A stretch of DNA of 8,587 nucleotides, from NCBI GenBank assembly GCA_030544185.1, contig JAUNRO010000123.1, positions 1 through 8,587 of the forward strand, in the 5' to 3' direction. The stretch is from Propionibacteriaceae bacterium. Lineage in GTDB: Bacteria > Actinomycetota > Actinomycetes > Propionibacteriales > Propionibacteriaceae. Below, piece after piece: positions 1 through 6,908 of the stretch (its first letter is position 1; each line of letters opens with the position of its first letter). Both the position numbers and the translations under genes were made by a program. The notes beneath the pieces were generated by a model that ran no database searches, had not been told where the DNA came from, and saw nothing but the letters and a program-made list of their open reading frames with translations.

Positions 1-711
1 AAGAAGTCGAGCGCGTTGATCATCGGCATCGTCGTGGCCGCGATCGCCGTCCTCGGCCTTGGCGGCCTGGCGATCGGGCTGCTCGGCGGCAAGGACGACC
101 CGCTCCCGCCCCCGCCCCCGCCGCCCACGGTCCAGCCGACGCCGACGACGAACCCGACCACCGATCCGACCACCGAACCCACCACGGACCCGGATCCGGC
201 GCCGACGACGGAGCCGACGCCCGGTGGTGGTGGCGGACAGCAGACGCAGCCCTCCGGCAACGCGATTCAGCTGTCCAACGGGATGAGCGTCACGCCGGCG
301 AGCGGCTGGACGGTCGCCCAGCAGAACGCGAACGCCGTGCTGCTGCAGGATGCCCGTGGCCGCTCGATGATCATCTCCACCGGCCGGGTGAACGACCCGC
401 GGAACGATGTCACGGAGCTGCTCCGGCGGTTGACTGCCGATGGCAGCGACGTGCGCCTGGGTGATGTCGAGACGCCCGATCTGCATTCGTCGATCGACGT
501 GGCCCGCCAGGCAGCGGCGATGACCGCGACCAGCGGCGGTGGTTCGACCAGGATCGGGATGGTGGCTATCGCCTCCTCCCGGAAGGCGGACCAGACGGGC
601 TTCCTCACTGTGGTCGCCGCGCCGCCGGATGCGTTCCAGGACGATTCGTTCACCGAGGGCGCCGACGCGATGGTCGAGTCGCTGTTCCGCAGCCAGGTGG
701 AGAACGGCTGA
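1..711 (+). CDS. Membrane-anchored protein with Pro/Thr-rich linker and exported C-terminal domain (5' end outside window)
   Basis: The frame is open from base 1 (Lys-Lys-Ser-Ser-Ala...), so the true start probably lies upstream; the TTG at 16 is only the first start-like codon in view. The visible 236 residues hold a hydrophobic helix (about residues 6-28) preceded by two lysines. A low-complexity linker follows (about 34-80), with a run of seven prolines, Thr-Thr-Xaa-Pro repeats and five glycines. The last ~155 residues form a compact domain that opens with the pattern [13 protein letters not shown]. The order of helix, linker and domain fits a single-pass protein with a cytoplasmic N-terminus and an extracellular domain. 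Small exported domains with an early 'GW.V' strand occur in many actinobacterial membrane or lipoproteins of unknown role. I do not recognise the family with certainty and assign no function. The gene encodes no tyrosine in the visible part. It ends 28 bp before a terminator-like hairpin. Confidence 0.8.
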   Translation, partial: KKSSALIIGIVVAAIAVLGLGGLAIGLLGGKDDPLPPPPPPPTVQPTPTTNPTTDPTTEPTTDPDPAPTTEPTPGGGGGQQTQPSGNAIQLSNGMSVTPASGWTVAQQNANAVLLQDARGRSMIISTGRVNDPRNDVTELLRRLTADGSDVRLGDVETPDLHSSIDVARQAAAMTATSGGGSTRIGMVAIASSRKADQTGFLTVVAAPPDAFQDDSFTEGADAMVESLFRSQVENG

Positions 712-739
712 GCGTCCGTCCCGGAGAGTGTTCGCCCCG

Positions 740-771
740 AAGGGCCCCGTCGCGTGCTGGCGGGGCCCTTT
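740..771 (+). terminator. GC-rich terminator-like hairpin after the membrane-anchored protein gene
   Basis: A perfect 10-bp inverted repeat, AAGGGCCCCG (740-749) and CGGGGCCCTT (761-770), encloses an 11-nt loop. A short T run (769-771) ends the right arm. The stem lies 28 bp after the upstream stop codon and 47 bp before the uvrB ATG. It is suitably placed to end the upstream transcript and insulate uvrB. The T tract is short, as is common for actinobacterial terminators. Confidence 0.75.
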
Positions 772-787
772 CGGCTCGCTGGGAGCT

Positions 788-810
788 TTGTCGGACCGGG
801 TGCGTAGGCT
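788..810 (+). promoter_or_regulatory. Candidate RecA-independent (PafBC-type) DNA-damage promoter of uvrB
   Basis: TTGTCGGAC (788-796), exactly 8 nt, then TAGGCT (805-810). This matches 7 of 9 positions of the upstream element, plus the spacing and the -10, of the mycobacterial RecA/LexA-independent damage promoter as I recall it (TTGTCRGTG-N8-TANNNT), which PafBC activates. The -10 ends 7 bp before the uvrB ATG, so transcription should begin at or next to the start codon. That puts the upstream element near -27. I see no canonical -35 at 17-18 bp. The motif is seen in the sequence; dependence on PafBC is inferred. Confidence 0.7.
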
Positions 811-817
811 CGATCTC

Positions 818-2911
818 ATGCGACCGGTTGAAGACGTGCAGCGCACCCTGGCCCCCTTCCGCGTGGAGGCCGATTTCGAGCCGAGCGGGGACCAGCCCGC
901 GGCCATCGACGAGCTGGAGCGACGGTTCACCGCGGGGGAGCAGGATGTGGTGCTGCTCGGCGCCACCGGCACGGGCAAGACGGCGACGGTGGCGTGGCTG
1001 GCGGAGCGGTTGCAGCGGCCGATGCTGGTCATGCAGCCCAACAAGACGCTCGCGGCCCAGTTCGCCAACGAGCTGCGCCACTTCTTCCCGAAGAACGCGG
1101 TCGAATATTTCGTGTCCTATTACGACTATTACCAGCCCGAGGCCTATGTGCCGCAGACGGACACCTATATCGAGAAGGACTCCTCGCTCAACGAGGAGGT
1201 CGAGCGGCTTCGTCACCGGGCCACCTATTCCCTGCTCACCCGCCGCGACGTGATCGTGGTCGCGACCGTGTCGGCGATCTATGGCCTGGGCACACCCACC
1301 GAGTGGGTCGATCAGATGATCAAGCTCCGCGTCGGTGATGAGATGGATCGCGATGCGCTGCTGCGGCGGCTGGTCGATATTCAGTACGCCCGGAACGACC
1401 TCAGCGGCGATCGCGGCACCTTCCGGGTCCGCGGCGACACCCTCGAGGTCTATCCGATGTATGAGGAGTTGGCCTGGCGCGTCGAGTTCTTCGGCGATGA
1501 GATCGAGGCGCTGTCGACCCTGCAGCCGCTCACCGGTGAGGTGGTGTCGGAGGACGACGAGATGTATATCTTTCCCGCCTCCCACTATGCTGCCGGCGCC
1601 GACCGCATGGACCGGGCGATCCGGGGGATCGAGATCGAGCTCGAGGAGCGCCTCGCCGAGCTGGAGTCGCAGAACAAGCTGCTCGAGGCCCAGCGACTGC
1701 GGATGCGGACGACCTATGACCTCGAGATGATGCGCCAGATCGGCACCTGCTCCGGCATCGAGAACTATTCGCGCCACATCGACGGCCGGGACGCGGGCTC
1801 CCCGCCGAACTGCCTCCTCGACTATTTCCCGGAGGACTTCGTGCTCGTCCTCGACGAGTCCCACGTCTCGGTCCCCCAGATCGGGGGGATGTATGAGGGG
1901 GACATGTCCCGCAAGCGCACCCTCGTCGAGCACGGCTTCCGGCTGCCCAGCGCCACCGACAACCGGCCGCTGCGCTTCGAGGAGTTCGTCGAGCGGATCG
2001 GCCAGACGGTCTATCTGTCGGCGACCCCGGGCAACTACGAGATGGCGCGCAGCGACGGCGTCGTCGAGCAGATCATCCGGCCCACCGGGTTGGTCGATCC
2101 GGAGATCGTGGTGAAGCCCACCAAGGGCCAGATCGACGACCTGATGGCCGAGATCCGGGCGCGCGCACAGCGCGACGAGCGCGTACTGGTCACGACACTG
2201 ACCAAGAAGATGGCGGAGGATCTCACCGATTATCTGCTGGAGAACGGCGTGCGCACGCGCTATCTGCACTCGGAGGTCGACACCCTGAAGCGGGTCGAGC
2301 TGCTGCGGGAGCTGCGGCTGGGCGACTATGACGTGCTCGTCGGCATCAACCTGTTGCGTGAGGGCCTCGACCTGCCCGAGGTGTCGCTCGTGGCGATCCT
2401 GGACGCCGACAAGGCCGGCTTCCTGCGCTCGGACCGCTCGCTGATCCAGACGATCGGCCGCGCGGCACGCAACGTCGGCGGTCAGGTGCATATGTACGCC
2501 GACACGATCACCCCGCAGATGGCCGCAGCCATCGACGAGACCAACCGGCGCCGCGACATCCAGATCGCCTACAACACCGAGCACGGCATCGACCCGCAGC
2601 CACTGCGCAAGAAGATCGCGGATATCACCGACATGCTCGCCCGGGAGGAGGCGGACACCGCCGAGCTGATGGCGGACAGTCGGCTGTCGGGCAAGCGTGG
2701 GCGCGCTCCGGTGCCGGAGCAGGACGTCGAGCGCACGAAGCGGGTGACCACCGACCTGCCGGCCGCGGAACTGGCCGATCTGGTGCAGGAGCTCACCGAA
2801 CAGATGCGCGCCGCCGCAGCGGAACTGCAGTTCGAGGTCGCCGCGCGCCTGCGCGATGAGATCGCCGAGCTCAAGCGGGAGCTGCGGCAGATGGTGGAGG
2901 CTACTCGCTGA
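818..2911 (+). CDS. uvrB: UvrABC excision repair system subunit B
   Basis: UvrB receives damaged DNA from UvrA, verifies the lesion by ATP-driven strand separation, and recruits UvrC for dual incision in cytoplasmic nucleotide excision repair. The 697-residue product is complete and of normal family length. Visible motifs are Walker A GATGTGKT (48-55), the aromatic beta-hairpin region beginning [10 protein letters not shown] (101-110) that clamps DNA, Walker B DESH (346-349), SATPG (401-405), the helicase motif VI stretch QTIGRAARN (544-552), and a C-terminal UVR motif (about 652-690) for contacts with UvrA/UvrC. No key residue is missing. The frame stays open far upstream, but ATG 818 fits the family N-terminus; an in-frame GTG at 800 would lie inside the promoter. 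No Shine-Dalgarno is evident, consistent with a leaderless mRNA. It stands alone between a terminator-like hairpin and a glycosyltransferase operon. Confidence 0.98.
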   Translation: MRPVEDVQRTLAPFRVEADFEPSGDQPAAIDELERRFTAGEQDVVLLGATGTGKTATVAWLAERLQRPMLVMQPNKTLAAQFANELRHFFPKNAVEYFVSYYDYYQPEAYVPQTDTYIEKDSSLNEEVERLRHRATYSLLTRRDVIVVATVSAIYGLGTPTEWVDQMIKLRVGDEMDRDALLRRLVDIQYARNDLSGDRGTFRVRGDTLEVYPMYEELAWRVEFFGDEIEALSTLQPLTGEVVSEDDEMYIFPASHYAAGADRMDRAIRGIEIELEERLAELESQNKLLEAQRLRMRTTYDLEMMRQIGTCSGIENYSRHIDGRDAGSPPNCLLDYFPEDFVLVLDESHVSVPQIGGMYEGDMSRKRTLVEHGFRLPSATDNRPLRFEEFVERIGQTVYLSATPGNYEMARSDGVVEQIIRPTGLVDPEIVVKPTKGQIDDLMAEIRARAQRDERVLVTTLTKKMAEDLTDYLLENGVRTRYLHSEVDTLKRVELLRELRLGDYDVLVGINLLREGLDLPEVSLVAILDADKAGFLRSDRSLIQTIGRAARNVGGQVHMYADTITPQMAAAIDETNRRRDIQIAYNTEHGIDPQPLRKKIADITDMLAREEADTAELMADSRLSGKRGRAPVPEQDVERTKRVTTDLPAAELADLVQELTEQMRAAAAELQFEVAARLRDEIAELKRELRQMVEATR

Positions 2912-2923
2912 CCGATTGGTCAG
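2908..2923. promoter_or_regulatory. Operator-like dyad across the uvrB stop codon
   Basis: CTGACC (2908-2913) and GGTCAG (2918-2923) are perfect 6-bp arms around GATT. Short, GC-containing dyads of this kind are typical of TetR-family operators, so it may control the downstream glycan operon. It lies about 30-70 bp upstream of that operon's candidate promoter. The alternative is a weak RNA hairpin closing the uvrB transcript, but no T tract follows it. The symmetry is seen; the regulator is unknown. Confidence 0.4.
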
Positions 2924-2951
2924 TCATCACTAACCGCTAGTCGGAACGAAC

Positions 2952-2981
2952 TTACCAGTTAACCGAAACCTGGTTTAAGCT
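2952..2981 (+). promoter_or_regulatory. Candidate promoter of the glycosyltransferase operon
   Basis: TTACCA (2952-2957) matches TTGACA at 4 of 6 positions. After an 18-bp spacer comes TAAGCT (2976-2981), which fits TANNNT. Initiation near 2988 would leave a leader of about 34 nt containing the GAGGAG ribosome site at 3012-3017. The surrounding ~80 bp are much richer in A/T than the genes. An 11-bp dyad, AAACC-T-GGTTT (2966-2976), ends at the first base of the -10, so a bound protein could block polymerase. Confidence 0.5.
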
Positions 2982-3021
2982 GCTGAGCGCACTTTCCTCC
3001 CACCCCCCTTCGAGGAGATCC

Positions 3022-3816
3022 GTGACAGTCACGCCTGTTTCCACGACCCCTGCGCGCGCTCTCGACTATGTGCCGGCCGCATCGACTCCGCTCAAGAAGC
3101 TGACGATCGTCATCCCGTGCTATAACGAGGCCGACTCCATCCACGAGTTGATTCTCGCGATTCCGCACGAGCGGTTGCGCGCGATCGGCGTGGAGACGCG
3201 CGTGCTCGTAGTCGATAACAATTCCTCCGACAGCACCGCCGACCTGGCCCGGGCCGCGGAGGCCGAGGTCATCTTCGAGGGCGCCCAGGGCAAGGGCCAT
3301 GCCCTGCGCAGCGCGTTCCGGACGATCCCCGAGGACACCGATTTCGTCGCGATGCTCGACGGCGACAACACCTATAACCCCAGCGAGCTGCCGCGCATGA
3401 TCGAGCCGCTGGTGAGCGGGTTCGCCGACGTCGTGCTGGGCTCGCGGCTCGGAGGACGCATCCGCGAGGGCTCGATGCGTGGGGTGAACCGGCTCGGCAA
3501 CTGGCTGTTCACGTTCCTCGTGCGCACGTTCTGCGAGGCCAATGCCACTGACGTGCTGACCGGCTATTTCGCCTGGCGCAAGCCCGTCCTCGACGAGCTG
3601 CGGCCCCACCTGCAGTCCTCCGGCTTCGCCATCGAGATGGAGATGGTGACGAAGATGGCGGCGCTCGGCCACCGGGTGACCTCGGTCCCGATCTCCTATC
3701 ACCCGCGCCTGGGCAGCTCCTCGCTCAACCCCGTCGAGGACGGCCTGCGCATCCTGCGCTGCTTCGCCACCAACCTCGCGTGGCGCCCGCCGGCCCCCAA
3801 GGTCGTGACTGGCTGA
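3022..3816 (+). CDS. GT2 family glycosyltransferase, dolichol-phosphate mannosyltransferase-like
   Basis: A 264-residue cytosolic GT-A fold enzyme that likely transfers a sugar from a nucleotide donor, plausibly to polyprenyl phosphate. Visible features are the first strand and nucleotide-binding start IVIPCYNEAD (29-38), VVDNNSSDST (63-72), the glycine/lysine loop QGKGHA (89-94), the metal-binding DGD in DGDNTYNP (113-120), the acceptor-side segment LTGYFAWR (179-186), and SGFAIEMEM (200-208). The ending HPRLGSSSLNPVEDGLRIL (227-245) resembles that of DPM1/DPG-synthase-like enzymes. It lacks the C-terminal membrane helices found in some relatives. The GTG start is supported by AGGAG at 3013-3017 with a 4-nt spacer. 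It is the first gene of the operon, and its TGA shares one base with the next ATG. The donor sugar and acceptor cannot be read from the sequence. Confidence 0.9.
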   Translation: MTVTPVSTTPARALDYVPAASTPLKKLTIVIPCYNEADSIHELILAIPHERLRAIGVETRVLVVDNNSSDSTADLARAAEAEVIFEGAQGKGHALRSAFRTIPEDTDFVAMLDGDNTYNPSELPRMIEPLVSGFADVVLGSRLGGRIREGSMRGVNRLGNWLFTFLVRTFCEANATDVLTGYFAWRKPVLDELRPHLQSSGFAIEMEMVTKMAALGHRVTSVPISYHPRLGSSSLNPVEDGLRILRCFATNLAWRPPAPKVVTG

Positions 3817-4934
3817 TGCGCATCGACTTCGTCGCCGACGCGGTCTATCCCTTTCACAACGGAGGAAAAGAAAAGCGTCTGCACGACCTCGCCACGGCGC
3901 TGGTCGATCAGGGTCATGAGGTGCACGTCCACACCATGCACTGGTGGTCCGACCCGGCGCCGACGCATGTCGTCGGTGGGGTGGTCATGCACGCGCTGTG
4001 CCGCGTCCACCCCCTCTATGCCGGAGATCGCCGCAGCATCAAGCAGGCCCTGCTGTTCTCCCTGGCCTGTCTGCGTCTGGCCCGGGTGCCGTTCGAGGTG
4101 CTCGACGTGGATCACATGCCCTATTTCCCGTTGCTGACCGCGCGGATCGCCTGTGGGCTGCGGCGCAAGCCGCTCTATGCGACCTGGCACGAGGCCCTGG
4201 ACGCCGACAGCTGGCGCCGCTATATGGGCCCGATCGGCGTGATCGCGTTCGCGATCGAGCGGATCACCTCGCGCCTGCCGCGGGCGATCGGCACCGCCTC
4301 GGCCCAGACCCGCCGCAACCTGGCCTCGCACCACCGCCGGACCCGGGGCGTACGCCTCGTCGGCACCGGAGTCGATCTCGACACGATCGCGACCACCCAG
4401 CCCGCCGCCGAACCGACCGACATCCTGTTCGTGGGCCGGCTGGTCAAGGACAAGCAGGTCGCGCTGCTGCTGGATGCGATGGCGCTGATCCGCGCGCAGC
4501 GTCCCGGCACGACGTGCACGATCATCGGCCGCGGCATCGAGGAGGATCGCCTGCGCGCGCAGGTCGAGCGGCTCGGGCTCGGCGATGCGGTCCGGATGAT
4601 TGGCTGGCTGGCGGAGTCCCACGATGTGTACGCGCACATGAAGTCCGCGAAGGTCTTCGCCCTGCCCAGCAACCGCGAGGGGTTCGGCATGGTCGTCGCG
4701 GAGGCGCTCGCCTGCGGCACCCCCGTGGTCACGATCGACTCGCCCGAGAACGCCTCGCAGCACCTGATCAACCCCGGGGTCTCGGGATCGGTGACCGCGA
4801 ACGACCCGCGGGCGTTCGCCGACGGGCTGCTGGAATGGCTCGACCGGTCGGACAAGCTCGACCCGGAGGACGCCGGCACCCTCGATCTGGCCTGGCCGTC
4901 GATCGCCGCCCGCCAACTGGAGGTCTATACATGA
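3816..4934 (+). CDS. GT4 family (GT-B fold) glycosyltransferase
   Basis: A 372-residue retaining glycosyltransferase predicted to add a sugar from a nucleotide donor to a growing glycan or lipid on the cytoplasmic side. The N-terminal domain carries a glycine loop, HNGGKEKR (14-21), typical of donor/acceptor binding in GT4. The C-terminal Rossmann domain starts near DILFVGRLVKDK (202-213). The GT4 signature NREGFGMVVAEALACGTPVV spans 286-305, with the E-x7-E pair at E288 and E296. The start is ATG 3816, because the upstream stop overlaps it as TGATG and residues MRIDFVADAVYPF form the expected first strand; the frame extends further upstream without homology. No good Shine-Dalgarno is visible, so translation is probably coupled to the preceding gene. 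Codons for residues 16-20 (GGA GGA AAA GAA AAG) are unusually A-rich. The substrate is unknown. Confidence 0.92.
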   Translation: MRIDFVADAVYPFHNGGKEKRLHDLATALVDQGHEVHVHTMHWWSDPAPTHVVGGVVMHALCRVHPLYAGDRRSIKQALLFSLACLRLARVPFEVLDVDHMPYFPLLTARIACGLRRKPLYATWHEALDADSWRRYMGPIGVIAFAIERITSRLPRAIGTASAQTRRNLASHHRRTRGVRLVGTGVDLDTIATTQPAAEPTDILFVGRLVKDKQVALLLDAMALIRAQRPGTTCTIIGRGIEEDRLRAQVERLGLGDAVRMIGWLAESHDVYAHMKSAKVFALPSNREGFGMVVAEALACGTPVVTIDSPENASQHLINPGVSGSVTANDPRAFADGLLEWLDRSDKLDPEDAGTLDLAWPSIAARQLEVYT

Positions 4935-5863
4935 CCAGCCTGTCCATCGTCGTCATCGCCTTCAACGAGGAGCCCGCGATCGCCGCGACCCTCGACGCGA
5001 TCGCCATGCTCGACGACCTGCCCGCCGAGACCGAGATCATCGTCGTGGACGACGGCTCCACCGACGCGACCGCTGCGATCACGGCCGGCGCCGCGACCGC
5101 CGATCCCCGCATCCGCCTGATCTCCCAGGCCAACGCCGGGCGCGGGGCCGCCCGGGCGCGGGGTCTCGCGGCGGCGAGCGGTGACTACATCGCGTTCATC
5201 GATGCCGACGTCGCCGTCCCTCCGCACTGGTGGACCACCTGCCGGGAGGCGCTGGAGAGCGCCGACGCCTGCGGCGGCACCCCGATCCCGGACGGCGACG
5301 TGACCTTCGTCCACCGGACCTTCCGGCTCGTGCCGAAGATCCGGCCCACCACGATCACGGTGTCGGGCTGCAACGGTCTCTATCACCGCGCCGTGTTCGA
5401 CCGGGTGGCCTTCGACCCGACGCTGCGCAACGGTGAGGATGTGGCGCTCAGCTATGCCATGCACGCCGCCGGGCTGCGCGCGGTCACCGTGCCCGGCCTG
5501 ACCGTGGAACACCAGGAACACAAGGGCTTCGCCAAGAGTTGCGCGTGGCTCCATGAGTCCGGCGTCGGTGCGGCGCGGCAGTTCGCGGTGCACCGCGAGG
5601 TCCGGCTGCCGGACGTGGTGACCGCCGGCTTCGTGGCCACCCTCGGTGCTGCCGCCTTGGCGGGGGCAACCCGCAGGGACTCCCGCGCCTCGCTCCTCCC
5701 GCTGGGCTATGTGACCGCGGCCAGCGCGGCCCACCTCGCCACGAAGTTCCGGCTGGGCCGCACGCCCACCCGCAGCCTGCAGGCCATCGTCCTGCACACC
5801 CCACTGATGGGCTGCTATCTCGCGGGGCGCATCCGCGGGCTGTTCACCAGAACGGAGGGCTGA
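4931..5863 (+). CDS. GT2 family glycosyltransferase with hydrophobic C-terminal part
   Basis: A 310-residue GT-A enzyme that likely transfers a sugar from a nucleotide donor during surface-glycan assembly. Visible are LSIVVIAFNEE (4-14), IIVVDDGSTDAT (36-47), the RGAARARGLAAASGD stretch (71-85), the metal-binding DAD (91-93), SGCNGLYHRAVF (145-156), which shapes the acceptor site, and NGED (167-170), carrying the likely catalytic Asp. Residues after about 228 hold hydrophobic stretches (228-247, 255-270, 283-298) that may tether the enzyme to the membrane. The start ATG 4931 overlaps the upstream TGA as ATGA and has a textbook GGAGG (4919-4923) with a 7-nt spacer. The reading frame stays open for almost a kilobase upstream, but that part is out of frame with the GT4 gene and is spurious. 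It resembles the following gene in layout, so the pair may descend from a duplication. Confidence 0.9.
   Translation: MTSLSIVVIAFNEEPAIAATLDAIAMLDDLPAETEIIVVDDGSTDATAAITAGAATADPRIRLISQANAGRGAARARGLAAASGDYIAFIDADVAVPPHWWTTCREALESADACGGTPIPDGDVTFVHRTFRLVPKIRPTTITVSGCNGLYHRAVFDRVAFDPTLRNGEDVALSYAMHAAGLRAVTVPGLTVEHQEHKGFAKSCAWLHESGVGAARQFAVHREVRLPDVVTAGFVATLGAAALAGATRRDSRASLLPLGYVTAASAAHLATKFRLGRTPTRSLQAIVLHTPLMGCYLAGRIRGLFTRTEG
5854..5859 (+). promoter_or_regulatory. Ribosome binding site that decides a TTG start
   Basis: GGAGGG ends 5 nt before TTG 5865. It is the only well-placed start in frame near the N-terminus. The next in-frame candidate, GTG 5883, would cut into the first beta strand of the GT2 fold and has no site at proper spacing. 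Confidence 0.7.
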
Positions 5864-5864
5864 G

Positions 5865-6908
5865 TTGGTTTCCGGCGTCAGCGTGATCATCGCCTGCCAC
5901 AACGGCGCCGAGCGGATCGGCGCCTGCCTGGACGCCCTGGCCGGCCAGGACTGGCCGGGGGACATCGAGACGATCGTCGTCGACGATCGCTCCACCGACG
6001 ACACCGCCGCCACGGCCGTCCGCCACGGCGCGCGGGTGATCGCCACCCGGGGCACCCAGGGGCCGGCCGCGGCCCGCAACCTCGGCATCACCGTCGCCAC
6101 CCACCCGGTCATCGCGTTCACCGACGACGACGCTCTCCCTGAGCCGGGCTGGCTCGCGGCGCTCGTCGCGGTGCTCGAGCAGACCGGGGCAGGCGCGGTC
6201 GCGGGCGCGACGGTGCCCAGTGACGACGACCACCTCCTGTGCCGCTATCTCGCGGTGAACAACCCCCTCGCCCCGCTCGAGCGCGGGATCGGCGCTCACC
6301 GGTCCGCGCTGCGCCGGCTCACCGACTATCTGCGCGGCGTCGCGGGCCTCGGCCCGCAGCTGTCCGGCGTACGCCCGATCTATGCGGCCGGCACCGTCAA
6401 CCTCGCGGTGCGGGCCGAGACGCTGGCCGAGCTGGACGGGTTCGACGCCGACTTCGGGTTCAGCGGGGAGGATCAGGATCTGTGCCGCCGCCTGCTGGCC
6501 CACGATCCGGACGGCCTGTGGTTCGCTCCCGAGGCCGTCGTCCGCCACGTCTTCGATCCGCGGCTCGGCGACACGCTGCGCCGCTCGCGCGCCTATGCGC
6601 TCGGCAACGCCGCGCTGCACCGCAAGCATCCCGAGATCGGGCGCATCGTCTTCCCGATTCCCGTGCTCTGGCTGGTGGCGACCCTCGCCCTGGCCGCCCA
6701 CCGGCCCCGCCGCGCGTGGCTGCCGACCGCGGCGATCGCGGCGGCCTACCCGCGCTATCTGCGGCACGCCGCGACGCAACCGAACGCCGAAGCCCTCGCG
6801 TACCCCTATCTCCAATTCCTCTCCGAATGCGCCGCCAATGTCGGCGCGGCCGAGGGGATGCTGGCGGATCGCGCCCGGCGGAGGCCGAAGAAGGTGGCCC
6901 ATGCGTAA
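5865..6908 (+). CDS. GT2 family glycosyltransferase
   Basis: A 347-residue GT-A glycosyltransferase, probably cytoplasmic and membrane-associated, acting in the same glycan pathway as its neighbours. Visible are VSVIIACHNGAERI (5-18), ETIVVDDRSTDDTA (35-48), GPAAARNLGI (66-75), the acidic TDDDA (86-90) that supplies the DXD metal site, AGTVNLAVRAETL (175-187) on the acceptor side, and FSGEDQDLCRRL (199-210), with the likely catalytic Glu-Asp. The C-terminal part has a hydrophobic stretch (262-280) and ends in a basic tail (RRRPKK). A TTG start at 5865 lies one base after the upstream stop and is backed by the GGAGGG site just before it. Its TAA lies 8 nt inside the next gene, so translation of the two is likely coupled. 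Sugar specificity is not readable. Confidence 0.9.
   Translation: MVSGVSVIIACHNGAERIGACLDALAGQDWPGDIETIVVDDRSTDDTAATAVRHGARVIATRGTQGPAAARNLGITVATHPVIAFTDDDALPEPGWLAALVAVLEQTGAGAVAGATVPSDDDHLLCRYLAVNNPLAPLERGIGAHRSALRRLTDYLRGVAGLGPQLSGVRPIYAAGTVNLAVRAETLAELDGFDADFGFSGEDQDLCRRLLAHDPDGLWFAPEAVVRHVFDPRLGDTLRRSRAYALGNAALHRKHPEIGRIVFPIPVLWLVATLALAAHRPRRAWLPTAAIAAAYPRYLRHAATQPNAEALAYPYLQFLSECAANVGAAEGMLADRARRRPKKVAHA

Noticed and set aside
731..741. TTCG-ccc-CGAA symmetry upstream of uvrB, considered as a LexA box
   Set aside because: The half-sites face the opposite way from the actinobacterial box (CGAAC...GTTCG) and the spacing is wrong. It lies beside the terminator stem and is too short to mean much.
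539..817. Upstream extension of the uvrB frame
   Set aside because: It overlaps the end of the previous gene in another frame, the terminator and the promoter. The translated extension is Arg/Ser/Pro-rich with no resemblance to a UvrB N-terminus.
650..2584. 644-codon open frame on the - strand opposite uvrB
   Set aside because: It is an antisense shadow of a complete, well-conserved gene in GC-rich DNA; its translation is Arg/Gly/His/Asp-rich without recognisable domains.
3699..4916. 405-codon - strand frame opposite the GT4 gene
   Set aside because: It is antisense to a gene with an intact GT4 signature and has no recognisable motifs or ribosome site.
3944..4930. Long + strand frame leading into the GT2 gene at 4931
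   Set aside because: It runs out of frame with the GT4 gene and translates to an Arg/Ala/Pro-rich shadow; homology and the GGAGG site begin at 4931.
4925..6121. 398-codon - strand frame
   Set aside because: It is antisense to two convincing GT2 genes and is low in recognisable content.
5844..6902. 352-codon - strand frame
   Set aside because: It is antisense to the GT2 gene at 5865-6908, which keeps all expected motifs.
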